A program made the position numbers and the translations under genes. Shown here in pieces: positions 1-10,118 of a stretch of DNA of 64,000 nucleotides. The DNA is from Megascapheus bottae (lineage: Eukaryota > Chordata > Mammalia > Rodentia > Geomyidae), in the NCBI GenBank assembly GCA_024803745.1, contig JANJXV010000043.1, forward strand, positions 6,639,518 through 6,703,517, written 5' to 3'. Each line of letters starts with the position of its first letter. Within the stretch, counting starts at the first letter, position 1. Under the pieces are notes generated by a model that had not been told where the DNA came from, made no database searches, and saw nothing but the letters and a program-made list of their open reading frames with translations.

Positions 1-485
1 TCAGTTAAGTAAACTCTGTGGCAGAGTCAGTAACTGCATTGCCCTCACTTAAAGGGCCAGGAAGATTAGTGTGAACTCGAACAAAGCCAAAAAAAACAAG
101 GGTGGTTGCGAGAACAAAGCAAAGTTTGTACTTGGTGAAATTGGGTCTGAATATTGGAGTTAGTAGTTCCAATAAAGGGAACAGTTTCTATGACTTGAAG
201 AGCACGAATTACATATTGACGGTCTGAGTATAAGTTAAAAGGCTCGTCTTGTAACAGGACGAGGGCTTGTAAAACAGCCTCTAATTCCACCTCTTGGGTG
301 GAGGAAAAACCCGTAACCCAAGATTGAGTTTTCCCATTAATGGTCAAAGCAGCCGTTCCATTAGAGGATCCATCTGTAAATACCAAAGCGGCAGAAGATA
401 AAGGCGAGGCTTGTACTATGGAAGGAAATAGAAACGTATGACACGCAGCAAAATGGAAAAGTTTGTTAGACGGGTAGTGATGCAA
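1..485 (-). pseudogene. ERV pol remnant: RNase H domain
   Basis: A minus-strand frame from 485 to 66 shows the RNase H signature FTDGS followed later by LYSDRQYV. These carry two of the acidic residues of the retroviral RNase H active site. After a short A/T-rich run near 90-100 the frame shifts, and the expected histidine-containing C-terminal part continues to the window edge. Family knowledge: this domain degrades the RNA strand of RNA/DNA hybrids during reverse transcription. It is separated from the reverse transcriptase part by the L1 insertion at 595-1256. No intact product is possible. Confidence 0.8.
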
Positions 486-578
486 AATTTTTCCTATATA
501 ATTGGCCCAAGCAATGGCCCAAGGATCGCAACGGGCGAATAGCCAATCTTGTTGTTGTAGATTATATGGGACACATAT

Positions 579-594
579 AAAATGAGGTTCCTGA
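579..594. repeat. Target-site duplication, left copy (partner 1257-1272)
   Basis: Sixteen identical bases (aaaatgaggttcctga) on both sides of the L1 tail. This is the hallmark of L1 endonuclease-primed insertion, and both copies belong to the interrupted provirus pol sequence. Confidence 0.95.
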
Positions 595-1256
595 ACCTAG
601 ATGTCCCTCAGTTGATGAGTGGATCAACAAGTTGTGGTATTTGTACACAATGGAATTCTATGCTGCGGTCAGAAAGAATGACATCGCCCCATTTGCTAGT
701 AAATGGAAAGACTTAGAAAAAATCATATTAAGTGAAGTAAGCCAGACTCAAAGGAACTTAGGCTCAATGGTTTCCCTCATTCGTCATAATCAGTAGAAAC
801 CTTGGGCTCTACTAGCAGAGATTTGCAATAGAGCAAAATCTTGATACATAAGGACATATAATGTGAAGCTAATTAAAAGGACCTCCAGGATAGTGAAACA
901 AAAGCCATATAATAAATAATTGGTGTCCTTAATGTACTATGTTGTCTCTCATCTCCTTTGCTGTCCCTTGTTATCTCATATTGGTATAGTATCTCACTTT
1001 GTTCTCTAATATATTGAATTTATTTGTATTTGGATATTTGGAATTTGATAGGGAAGGGGGGAAAACAAAGACGGGTGGGGGGTGTGGGGGGGGAGGGAAA
1101 TGGGTACCAAGACATGTGAAAGGGTATCAATGTATGTGAATTAACGTACCTTCTATCTGGCAAATATCATGTAACACTTTTACTAATTAAAATAAAAAAT
1201 AAATAAATAAATAAATAAATAAATATGAAGGAAAAAATAAATAAATAAAATAAAAT
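595..1256 (+). mobile_element. 5'-truncated L1 (ORF2 C-terminus plus 3' UTR and A-rich tail)
   Basis: The segment starts at a sequence found in every L1 of this window (ACCTAGATGTCCCTCAGTTG), runs through the end of ORF2 and the G-rich 3' UTR, and ends in an AAAT-repeat tail. A perfect 16-bp target-site duplication, aaaatgaggttcctga, flanks it at 579-594 and 1257-1272. It therefore inserted into the provirus pol gene after the provirus was already present. Orientation is opposite to the provirus. Confidence 0.95.
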
Positions 1257-2206
1257 AAAATGAGGTTCCTGACCTAAATATTTACGGGAATCCACTCGGC
1301 ACATATGTATCAGATTAGCTACCAATTCGTAGTAGGGGGTCACCACTTTGCCGGGTGTTGATGGTAGATAAAGCCATAAAAGTGGGCCATCCTGCCACAA
1401 TACAGCAGTTGGGGAGTGAGAAGTAGCTAAAATGTAAACTCCCCATGGTTTAGAGTAGTCACAATAGGTCACTTTTTGCTGGGAAATAGCCTTTTCTACA
1501 ATTTGGATGGCCCTCCTGGCGTCACGATTTAATTCGCGCAAGGATGTAGGGTTGGTATCTCCTTTTAAGAGATCAAAGAGGGGTTTTAACTCTCCTGTGG
1601 AGAGCTTTAGATAAGGCCGAAGCCAATTTATATCTCCTAAGAATTGCTGAAAATCATGAAGAGTTCTTAAGTGTGAAGTTTTTAATTTTATTTTTTGGCT
1701 TTTAAAATAGTGTGGGCCTAATATATGGCCTACATATGTAAAAGGGGGTGTTCCTGAACCTTTTCAGCTGCTATTATAAGGCCAAAGAGGCTCAGATCTT
1801 GCTTTAGTTGTCCAAAGGCTTGTCGTACGACGATAGGGTCAGAACAAGCCAACAAAATGTCATCCATATAATGAACAATATAAACAGAAGACAATTTTTC
1901 ACGAGTGGAAGAAATGGCTCTAGCTACAAAACTTTGACATAAAGTTGGGCTATTTGCCATGCCCTGTGGAAGCACAAGCCAGTGATATCGCTTCATGGGT
2001 TCTTTAAAATGAACAGAGGGGACGCTGAAGGCAAAGCGCTTACAGTCTTGAGGCGCCAGGGGTATAGTATAGAAACAATCCTTCAAATCTATAATAATCT
2101 TATAAGTATCGTTGGGATTGCCATGGGTGAAGGCAAGCTGGGCTGTAGGGCCCCCATCAGTTCCATAGTTGCATTTACCTTTCTCAGATCCTGTAACAGC
2201 CTCCAT
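1257..2206 (-). pseudogene. ERV pol remnant: reverse transcriptase palm, thumb and connection
   Basis: The frame from 2206 to 1730 contains [10 protein letters not shown] and the catalytic YMDD box (codons at 1859-1870), the metal-binding motif of retroviral reverse transcriptase. A frame change near 1740 leads to the thumb/connection part. The open stretch 1541-1257 then reads on until the L1 insertion. The N-terminal fingers are in the protease frame upstream (2089-2382), so at least two frame changes separate the parts of the enzyme. The catalytic motif is preserved but the gene is not expressible as one protein. Confidence 0.88.
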
Positions 2207-3384
2207 TTACCTGACTTTTTCTTTATAACAAAAATTGGAGAATTCCATGGAGAGTTAGAAGGGGCCACATGTCCCAAGTCCAGCTGTTCCTGTACCAGCT
2301 GCTGAACTGCAATGATCTTTTCTAGTGAAAGAGGCCACTGTTCGACCCATACCGGTTCTTCAGAGAGCCAATTTATGGGATCAGCATGAGGGGCAGGACA
2401 AACTACAGCCCCCGTTAAAGAATACCCTAATCCTTGTCTCGTAGGGTGAGACTGGGGTTGGAGTGGCTCTAGCTCCCCCTGTGCTGCTCGGCCTAGTCCC
2501 CTAAAGGGGAGGAGGCCTTGATCAAGTAACTGCTTAGTGACCACAGCACTAGGACTAAACATATACACTCCCATTTTTTCCATGATATCACGACCCCATA
2601 AATTAATTGGCAGATGATCCAGGACAAATGGCTGAAAATGACCAGAGTGCCCTTCCTTATCTCTCCAAACAAGGATCGCACTGCTCTGCTGTGGGTCAGT
2701 TGCTTGCCCAACCCCTTGTAGGGAAGTCATAGAGGTTGTCAGGGGCCATTGGGCTGGCCAATGTTTTTTAGATATCACAGACACATCTGCTCCAGTGTCT
2801 AATATTCCTTTAAAGGGCTTTTCTTGTATAAATATAGTCATCTCAGGCCTCTCTTGTTTTATGCTTTGTACCCAATAGATATCAGAAGATCTAAATCCTC
2901 TCTGTCCACATGGGGAATTAGCAGTCTCCCCGGGAGGTAAAGGCACAAGTATTAGTTGTGCTAATTTTTGACCGGCTGGGATCGATACCACGTGTTTCGG
3001 GGCAGAGGCCATAACTTTGATTTCTCCAGTAAAATCCTGGTCAATTTTGCCAGGTGTAATCTGTATCCATTTAAGGGCTGAGCTACTTCGCCCTAACAGC
3101 AATCCAGCCACTCCCGGGGGAAGGGGGCCGAAGACCCCCGTGGGGAGAGCTTGTGTCCCCATCTCTGGGGTCAATACTGAGCAGGTGGAGGAACAGAGGT
3201 TCAATCCTGCACTGCCTGGGGTGGCACGGAGGAGGCTGGAGACTGATCTTGGGGGGTTGTTAGAAGATGCACTTGTGGCTGAGAAGAGGGAGGGACTGCC
3301 CCATGGTTTTGCAGGGCCAGGGGCTGGCCCCTTCTCCAGTTTCCCAAAAACGGGCGGCCATTGCGATTTGTTGCTGACTTGCAA
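2089..3384 (-). pseudogene. ERV dUTPase, aspartic protease, G-patch and RT fingers in one open frame
   Basis: A 431-codon open frame. Residues about 57-155 are a dUTPase: an AGLNLCS-type motif 1, a GKIDQDFTG motif 3, and [10 protein letters not shown] as motif 4. Residues about 181-290 are a retropepsin-type protease with the active-site triad LDTGAD at 195-200 (codons near 2785-2801). Residues about 293-322 form a glycine-rich G-patch with two GLG repeats. From about residue 335 reverse transcriptase fingers follow ([20 protein letters not shown]) without a frame change, whereas betaretroviruses usually need a second -1 shift here. The frame then breaks near 2120. Expression would have depended on the gag-pro shift signal at 3339-3345. 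The printed start is arbitrary because the natural product begins by frameshifting from gag. Confidence 0.9.
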
Positions 3385-3718
3385 TCTTTAGTCCAGTGCT
3401 TCCCTTTACCACAGCGTGGACATGTGCCAGGTGATTTTTCTCTCTTTTGCCTGGCCTGGCGTGGGCATTGCGTCATCCAATGTCCTATTTGTCCACAAGA
3501 AAAGCAACGCCCTGGGGGTCTAGCATCCCGAGAATGCCGCTGACCTCTATATTTTAGAAACTCAGTAACAGTCTTTCCTTGAGGAGCGGCGGCTAAAGTA
3601 AGGCCTTGTACATGGGAGGGTCCAATATCAGCACACAGTGAAATAAAGTCCGTGATTCCTCCCTTATTCCTATGGAGTCTGATAGCCGCCTGACAGGCGG
3701 CGTTGGCATTTTCATCTG
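3201..3718 (-). pseudogene. ERV gag: nucleocapsid with two zinc knuckles
   Basis: Two perfect C-x2-C-x4-H-x4-C zinc knuckles are encoded at 3465-3506 (CFSCGQIGHWMTQC) and 3381-3422 ([14 protein letters not shown]). The region between capsid and knuckles reads on from the capsid only after a frame change near 3720. Retroviral nucleocapsid binds genomic RNA during packaging, and two knuckles are typical of beta- and alpharetroviral gag. The frame ends at 3201 and overlaps the dUTPase/protease frame by about 180 bases, the usual gag-pro overlap. Each knuckle keeps all its metal ligands. Confidence 0.9.
3314..3345 (-). promoter_or_regulatory. Candidate programmed -1 frameshift signal (gag-pro)
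   Basis: On the minus strand the heptamer GGGAAAC lies at 3345-3339 and is in the exact gag phase needed for an X XXY YYZ slip (G GGA AAC). Eight bases later comes a perfect 7-bp hairpin (GGGCCAG, loop CCC, CTGGCCC; 3330-3314). A -1 slip at this point enters the dUTPase/protease frame at CTG GAG AAG. The same heptamer is known from a primate type D retrovirus gag-pro site. Whether a longer pseudoknot forms cannot be told by eye. Confidence 0.8.
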
Positions 3719-4699
3719 CTAAGTGCTAACTATAATCTTCCTTGCATTCTCATCTTGTACTAGGCGGTCTGCAGTCTCCATTAATCGAGACAAAAATTCT
3801 AGATAAGGTTCATTCGGTCCCTGTTTAACTTCTACTAGATTTTTTGTACGATTGGAATTGCGTAACCTTTTCCAAGCCTCTCTCGCCGCAGCATTTATTT
3901 GTAAATAGGCCTCCTTTGCATAACCCAATTTATCATCGGTGTTTTTATAGGTTCCCTCTCCTAACAACTGATCAACAGTGTAAGGCAGGTTCTTAGACCT
4001 ATTTGTTTCAATTTTAGCCCGACACTGTGCAGTGAACTCTGTCTCCCATAATAAGTACTCTCCTGCACTAAGGCATGCTCTGGCAAGCCGCTTCCAGTCA
4101 TTTGGGCAAGCAATACCAGCACACGCGGCCTCCAATATTACTTGAGTAAAAGGGGCAGTTGGCCCATATTGGGAGCAGGCACTCTTTAAATCCTGTAATA
4201 GTTCAACAGGAACAGGTTGATGGTATACTTGTTCATCATGATCAACTAAACTAGGGAAGCATCGAGGCCCTGAAATATCTTCCCTCTCTCTAGCAGCCTG
4301 AGTCAGGTTTAATTGCGATGCACTGTGCCTGGTTGTAGTGCCTGTTAAAAGGGACTTGTTGCTAGGGCCTTTAGGCTTGCCTAAAGGTTGAAAAAGGGAT
4401 TGAGGCCGTAAGGCTGCAGCCGGAGGCGGTGGGTGTGAGGGGTAAGGTTTAGAATCAGACACCATAGTGGCCTGAGGGTCATATTTCTTTCCTACTGCTG
4501 GGGGGGCTCTCTGCTCCATCCCCATTTTAGATAGAAAATGTAGCATTTCTTCTAACTTCTTCTCCATCGTAGCCATCCGGCCCTCCATTGACTCATCATA
4601 ACTTTCCTCCTTGATATTCAAATCTGAATTCTGATACTCAATTTCTACTGGTTGTTGTTCCCTTTTCAAGATCTCACTTACTCTCTTGGGCTGCGGCAT
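3719..4699 (-). pseudogene. ERV gag: proline-rich linker and capsid
   Basis: A 326-codon open stretch. The first ~120 residues are hydrophilic, with a short charged coiled-coil-like run and a proline-rich segment. From about residue 150 onward it is alpha-helical capsid-like, with a major homology region near residues 292-308 (QGPNEPYLEFLSRL: Q, G, E, F and L in the expected spacing). Capsid forms the virion core shell. The stretch is out of frame with the matrix part upstream (overlap 4674-4699) and with the nucleocapsid downstream (break near 3720), so gag carries two frameshift lesions. Confidence 0.85.
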
Positions 4700-5051
4700 A
4701 TGGCTCAGCCTCAGGTTTTTCAGAAGGATCCTTTAACTCATAAATTTCCCTTAATTCAAGATTAAGTTCAGCATTCTCATGTTGAGGATCTATGCATTCA
4801 CTTACTAGATTCCATACATCAATAGCCTCTACTGGGGTCTTTTCGGGGCCATATACATTATAATATTCTTGAATTCTTTTTCCTATCCGCTGCCAGGTTT
4901 TTTGGAATTCCTCCTCTATAAACCTCGGGCATGCCTCCTCGACAAACTGTAGGAAGCTCTTAAGTACCCCTTTTTCCACCCATGTTCCGTGGGCTTCAAG
5001 TAGGCCTGTTAAGATCGATACATATGACCTATGGCTATTAACTTGACCCAT
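4674..5051 (-). pseudogene. ERV gag: matrix with N-terminal myristoylation signal
   Basis: The start codon at 5051-5049 opens MGQVNSH, a glycine-2 N-myristoylation signal as expected for a retroviral matrix protein that targets gag to membrane. The 125 residues are rich in charged helices. The start lies about 110 bases downstream of the primer site, a normal leader distance. The frame ends in a stop at 4674 while the rest of gag continues in another frame, so a small indel near 4680 truncates it. Confidence 0.85.
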
Positions 5052-5158
5052 AATTTTTACTCCTGACTATACACTCTCTTAAGATCCTCTCTTAATAGTC
5101 CTACGATGTGTTACTCACCACAGGGAGGGGTCCTTCACTTTCATCCCAGATTTTCAGG

Positions 5159-5176
5159 GTCCCTGTTCGGGCGCCA
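5159..5176 (-). promoter_or_regulatory. Primer binding site, tRNA-Lys type
   Basis: The minus strand reads TGGCGCCCGAACAGGGAC, an 18-base complement to the 3' end of tRNA-Lys(UUU) as used by several lenti- and betaretroviruses. It starts two bases inside the LTR end, the normal retroviral spacing. Confidence 0.93.
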
Positions 5177-5178
5177 GA

Positions 5179-5489
5179 TGCCGGGGTCAACCGGCAGCAA
5201 ACCAGGGTTCGCTGATTGGGGTTCCTGAAATAGGGGGCAAGGACTAGGAAGAAATAGAAGAGAGACAGACACACCGGGTCCGGGATGTCCGCAGTCCAGG
5301 TAAAGACTGCCGCGTTTATTTTTCACTCCCGCTTCTTCCCTCCTCCAGACCCAGGGAACCTCCAGGTGTTACATTCATATGGTAAATCTCAGGTCATTTA
5401 CATAGAATAGGGCCAGAAAACAATAAGACAATAAAGCCATTGTCTGATGCAAGTCAAGGTACAGTTTGATTCCACTCTGGCTCCCAACA
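5179..5489 (-). repeat. ERV-K 5' LTR (~311 bp)
   Basis: On the minus strand the element begins TGTTGGGAGCC and ends CCCCGGCA just two bases before the primer site, giving TG...CA termini. An AATAAA polyadenylation signal sits at 5320-5315. The right border at 5489 is inferred because the OR-unit sequence shared with five other copies resumes immediately after it. The start matches the TGTKGGGAGCC start of the LTR at 42836, supporting one lineage. Confidence 0.8.
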
Positions 5490-5744
5490 CCTATGCTCTG
5501 AATAAAGATTTGATTTGCTGAATCCCTTTTGTCAATTTTCCCTCCTATTTAATGAAATACAACAGAACTTTCCAGAAAGTAATAGTTCTGGCTATATCTC
5601 CAGTTACATTCTATGTGGTTTCCTGTTGTAATATCAGCTTCAGGTCTTACACGCTGAGATGTAGGATGGAGCCTCCAAGCCAGGTTGGAGAGGAAAGTCT
5701 GTGACACTCTTATCTCTACCCATAAAACTGCTGGAAGTAAACGG

Positions 5745-6046
5745 GGCAACCTGTGCTCACACCTGGATCCTAGCTATTCGGGAGCCTGAGATCTGAGGAT
5801 CACAGATCAAACCCAGCCTGGACATGAAAGTCCATCAGACTCTTACCTCCAATTAACCACCTGAAAACTGAAAGTGGTGCTGTGGCTCAAAAAAGGAGAG
5901 TGTTAGCATTGAGAGCTCAGAGATAGTACCCAGGCCTAGAGTTCCATGCCCACAACAGAGAGAGGAGAGAGACAGAGAGAGAAAGAAAGAGAGAGAGAGA
6001 GAGACAGAGAGAGAGACAGAGAGAGAGACAGAGAGAGAGAGACAGA

Positions 6047-6104
<58 letters not shown>

Positions 6105-6122
6105 AAGAGAGAGAGAGAGAGG
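5745..6122 (+). repeat. Composite SINE with (GA)n tail
   Basis: Carries the window's standard SINE landmarks (GCTACTCGGGAG-type block, GAGATCTGAGGATCACAG, AGTGGTGCTGTGGCTC, AGTTCAAGCCC-type end) and runs into a ~165-bp (GA)n tract from 5956. The same insertion with a GA/GACA tail recurs in units B, F and G, so it predates the tandem duplications. Confidence 0.85.
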
Positions 6123-6357
6123 TGATCTGTCTCTAGTAAGGAAACAGCAAACAATGTACTTAATGAAGAAACCTGGAAGGTTGTAAGATCTAAATTACAG
6201 AGGAGCCTGCATTCGCTGTCACTCAGCACTGTGTCCCAGCCAGAGCAATCCATCAAGAGAAAGAAAAAGGTGCATCCAAATTGGAAAAACAAAACCCAAA
6301 ATGTCACTGTGTGTATAAGATGTGTCCTGCACTAAAGTAACTCCCAAAATCAGTTCT

Positions 6358-6586
6358 GATGCCAGTGGCTCAAGCCTGAACCCGCAGCTACTCCACAGGC
6401 TGAGATCTGAGGATGGAAGCTCCAAGTCATCCTGAGCAGGAAGTCCTCCAGGACCTTATTTCCACTTACAGAAGAATAACACAGAAGTGGAGTTGTGGCA
6501 GAAGTGATAGAGCACCAACCTTGAGCACAAAAGGTATGGGAGAATCCTCCAACCAGAACTCCAGGCCTAGAACCAACACATACACA

Positions 6587-6641
<55 letters not shown>
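6358..6641 (+). repeat. Diverged SINE with (AC)n tail
   Basis: Starts at GCCAGTGGCTCAAGCCTGAA and ends AGGCCTAGAACCAACAC before an (AC)n tract (6577-6641). An equivalent copy sits in every unit. Confidence 0.8.
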
Positions 6642-6644
<3 letters not shown>

Positions 6645-6714
6645 TCCATCTTTCAATAGGATCAGGAGGGAATGATATGTTTCTGGTTTTATTTAGGGGT
6701 GTCATTTCTTTTCC

Positions 6715-6763
<49 letters not shown>
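6715..6763. repeat. (GT)n microsatellite
   Basis: About 24 TG repeats, 75 bp after the (AC)n tract. This AC-then-GT pair has the same spacing in all units that retain it. Confidence 0.95.
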
Positions 6764-6764
<1 letters not shown>

Positions 6765-7146
6765 GCTCTTGGAGCTTGAACTCGATGTTTGGACATCTGT
6801 CTTTCAAGGAAATTTACTTGCTATCCATCAGAAGAACAACTTTTGTTTTCAGTGTGGATTTTTCTTAATATTCACATTTGGGTTGCTGTGGCACAATTTT
6901 CCTGGGCATTTCCAACTGAACACAGAAAGCACTTATCAGAATCCAAGTTTACACAGTATCCCTGTAAGTTATCCTCCTCTATATTAATTATTCCTCCTCA
7001 GACACAAAACTTCTTCTTCTTCTTCTCCCCCTTCTCATCCTCCTCCTCTTCCGCCTCCTCCTAGAAGAATCCAAATAAAATCCCAACACTTTCAGAACAG
7101 TAGTTATGGCCTTACGTGTGACATTTTGTTTTAAGATTGAGGGCAA

Positions 7147-8232
7147 AGCCCAAAAAATAGAATCACTCCAAAACTAATCTCCAAAGTAACAACCATCCAT
7201 TAAAAAATGGGCCAAAGACTTAAAGAGAGTCTTCTCTGAAGAAGAAACAAAAATGGCCTATAGACACATGAAGAAATGCTCAACATCTCTGGTCATAACA
7301 GAAATGCAAATCAAAACAACTCTTAAGATTCCACCTCACTCCAGCTAGAATGGCCAGGATCCGAAAAACGAACAACAACAGATGCTGGAGAAGATGTGGC
7401 CAGGAGGGATCACTACTACACTGTTGGTGGGAGTGCAAACTCGTTCAACCACTATGGAAAACAGTATGGCAATGCCTCAATACGCTAAACATAGAGCTCC
7501 CCTATGACCCAGCAATTCCACTACTTGGCATTTACCCAACCGTCCAGAACCTAGGGCATACTAAATCCACTAGCACAACAATGTCCATTGCAGCATTATT
7601 CACCATAGCAAAAATATGGAACCAACCTAGATGTCCCTCAGTTGATGAATGGATCAACAAGTTGTGGTATTTGTACACAGTGGAATTCTATGCTGCTGTC
7701 AGAAAAAACGACATCTCCCCATTTGTTAGGAAATGCAAAGTCTTAGAAAAAATCATATTAAGTGAAGTAAGCCAGACTCGAAGGAACACAGGCTGAATGG
7801 TTTCCCTCATTCATCATAATCAGTAGAAACCTTGGGCTCTACTAGAAGAGATCTGCAATAGAGCAAAACCTTGATACATAAGGCCATATAGTAAGAAGCT
7901 AACTGAAAAGACCTCCAGGATATTGAAACAAAAGCCATATAACGAATGATTGTTGTCCTTAATGTACTATGTTATCTCATCTCTTTTGCTGTCCCTTCAA
8001 TATCTCATATTGTTACAGTATCTCACTTTGCTATCTGATATATTGGATTTGTTTGTATTTGGTTATTTGAAATTGGATAGGGAAGGGGGGAAAACCAAGA
8101 TGGGGAGGTGGATGTGTGGGTAATGGGGACCAAGACATGTGAAAGGGTATCAATATATGTGAATTAATGCACCTTCTATCTGGCAAATATCATGTTACCC
8201 TTTTATTAATTACAATAAAAAATATTAAAAAA
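7147..8232 (+). mobile_element. 5'-truncated L1 with 14-bp duplication
   Basis: ORF2 C-terminal region (open stretch 7350-7796, with a cysteine-rich CWWECK segment) followed by the 3' UTR with a G-rich run and ACAATAAAAAAT tail. The target-site duplication aagattgagggcaa is perfect at 7133-7146 and 8233-8246. The equivalent flank of units C and F lacks this L1, so it inserted after the unit duplicated. Confidence 0.95.
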
Positions 8233-8518
8233 AAGATTGAGGGCAATTCTTTTTCTCTTTACTAATTTCTCTTTCCCACTCAGATATGAATGTGTTTCCA
8301 TGAAAGTTATACTAAGTGACATCCTCAGACAACAGTATGAGTCTGAGGATGCCTGTTTCTTCTCATACTCACCAGAATTGTTGTTGTAGATTTTCTTCAT
8401 GATTGACAAAATACAGAATCACAGTGTTTTATTGATTTGCATGTCCTATGTAGTGAAAAGTTTGAATATTTATCTGTGGATTTCTTTATGGCCATTTTTA
8501 CCTCTCTTAAAGATTGTC

Positions 8519-8720
8519 TTGGCTGGGACCAGTGGTTCACATCTATAATCCTAGCTACTCAGGAGCTTGAAATTTGAGGATCACAATGGAAAGCCAGCTA
8601 GAAATCCAGAAATCGTGCTGTGACACAGCGGGTAGAGCAGTAGCCTTGAGCTGAACAGTTCAAGAACAGCAACCAGGCCCAGAGATCAAGCCCCATTACC
8701 AAACCAAAAAAATACATGAC
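8519..8720 (+). repeat. Composite SINE
   Basis: Runs from GGCTGGGACCAGTGG through AGTAGCCTTGAGCTGAAC to a CAAGCCCCATTACC end and AAATA-type tail. Copies lie at the same place in units C (16498), F (56455) and G (61385). It lacks about 50 bp in its centre compared with unit C. Confidence 0.8.
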
Positions 8721-9164
8721 TAAATAAATAAATCAACATTATTTTATCCATCTTTTTCCTCATTGTGAAGTCAACTTACTTGTGGACCCTTAATATTAAA
8801 TGCTGAGTATCTGAGAGGCTTTCCTTCTATCTCCTGGGACTGGGGCTCTTTATAAGTGAATAACCCACACACTTCTCTCATTCTCATCAGCCTTTCCTGT
8901 GCTCTGAATAAAGATTTGATTTATGAAATCCCTTTTGTCATTTTTTTCCTCATATTTAATGAAATACTACAGAACTTTCCAGAAAGTACTACTCTTGGGT
9001 ATATCTACAGTTACATTCTATGTGGTTTCCTGTTGTAATTTCAGCTTCAGATCTAACAAGCTCAGATGTGAGGATGGCGCCTCCAAGCCAGAATGGACAG
9101 GAAAGTCTGTGACACTCTTATCTCTACCCATAAAACTGCTGGAAGTAAATTTGGCAACCTGTGC

Positions 9165-9347
9165 TCACACCTGAATCCTGGCTACTCGGGAGCCAGACAT
9201 CTGAGGATCACAGATCAAACCCAGCCTGGACATGAAAACCATCAGACTCTTACCTCCAATTAACCACCAGAAAACTGAAAGTGGTGCTGTGGCTCAAACA
9301 GATACCACACAGGCCTAGACTTCAATGCCCACAACAGAGACAGAGAA

Positions 9348-9382
<35 letters not shown>

Positions 9383-9440
9383 GACAGAGAGAGACAGAGA
9401 CAGAGAGACAGAGACAGACAGAGAGACAGAGACTGACAGG
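9165..9440 (+). repeat. Composite SINE with (AGAC)/(GACA)n tail
   Basis: The same SINE as at 5745 in unit A, here with the tail evolved to an AGAC/GACAGA tract (about 9345-9440). Confidence 0.8.
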
Positions 9441-9671
9441 TGATCTCTCTCTAGTAAGGAAACAGCAAACAATGTACTGAATGGAGAAACCTGGACGGTT
9501 CTAAGATCTAGATTACACTGGAGCCTGCATTCGCCCTGTCACTCAGCACTGTGTCCCAGCAGAGTAATCCATCAAGAGAAAGAAAAAGTCCATCCAAATT
9601 GATAAAACAAATCCCAGAACGTCACTATGCATATAAGATGTGACCTCTACTAAAGCAACTCCAAAAATCAA

Positions 9672-9895
9672 TTCTGGTGCCAGTGGCTCAAGCCTGAACC
9701 CCCAGATACTCCACAGGCTGAGATCTGAGGATGGAAGCTCACAGTAGTCCTAAGCAGGAAGTCCTCCAGTCCCTTATTTCCACTTACATAAGAATAAGAC
9801 AGAAGTGGAGTTGTGGCAGAAGTGATAGAGCACCAACCTTGAGCACAAAAGGTTAGGGAGAATCCTTCAACCCTGAACTCCAGGCCTAGAACCAA

Positions 9896-9954
<59 letters not shown>
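9672..9954 (+). repeat. Diverged SINE with (AC)n tail
   Basis: Unit B copy of the element at 6358. The AC tract spans 9897-9954. Confidence 0.8.
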
Positions 9955-9956
<2 letters not shown>

Positions 9957-10025
9957 TCCATCTTTCCATAGGATCAGGAGGTGATCATATATTCCTGCTT
10001 TTATTTAGGGGGTTTCATTTCTTTC

Positions 10026-10027
<2 letters not shown>

Positions 10028-10078
<51 letters not shown>

Positions 10079-10118
10079 TGTGTGTCTGTGTGTCTGTGTG
10101 TCTGTGTCTGTGTCTGTG
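10028..10118. repeat. (GT)n with GTCT interruptions
   Basis: Pure (TG)n followed by TCTGTG variants. The unit B partner of the upstream (AC)n tract. Confidence 0.95.

Larger units (their letters stand above)
1..5489 (-). mobile_element. ERV-K class (betaretrovirus-like) provirus, 5' two-thirds
   Basis: Read on the minus strand this is a provirus in the order 5' LTR (5179-5489), primer site, gag matrix, capsid, two-knuckle nucleocapsid, dUTPase, aspartic protease, reverse transcriptase and RNase H, then the window ends. A dUTPase in the protease frame plus a G-patch tail after the protease is the known organisation of betaretroviruses and ERV-K elements. The coding frame is broken in gag (near 4680 and 3720) and pol (near 2120, 1740 and 100), and an L1 tail interrupts pol at 595-1256, so the copy is dead. 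Integrase, env and the 3' LTR would lie left of the window. It sits in an OR tandem unit that resumes at 5490. It is related to, but clearly different from, the provirus fragment at 37.8-43.2 kb. Confidence 0.93.
5490..6782 (+). repeat. OR tandem unit A (partial, no OR gene)
   Basis: Matches the middle part of the other units: the TCTGAATAAAGATTTG block (5497), then a SINE, a (GA)n tract, the CAGCACTGTGTCCC block (about 6220), a second SINE, (AC)n and (GT)n. Its left part was displaced by the provirus. On the right it stops inside a SINE at about 6782 and jumps to the OR 3' flank of unit B. The promoter, exons and OR gene expected in between are therefore deleted. Variants at 6270-6330 are shared with unit G (62560-62640) rather than with the neighbouring unit. 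Confidence 0.8.

Noticed and set aside
5936..6307. Ser-Leu repeat frame on the minus strand (also 9260-9472 and 62237-62446) and the matching Arg-Glu frame at 62220-62417
   Set aside because: Purine tract (GA)n read in frame; no gene evidence.
6350..6868. Long open frames encoding Cys-Val or His-Thr repeats over (GT)n/(AC)n tracts (also at 9668-10229, 17317-17677, 19932-20478, 31734-32150, 35942-36476, 57772-57975, 62788-63051)
   Set aside because: They are translations of dinucleotide repeats in SINE tails with no start context, conservation or domain.
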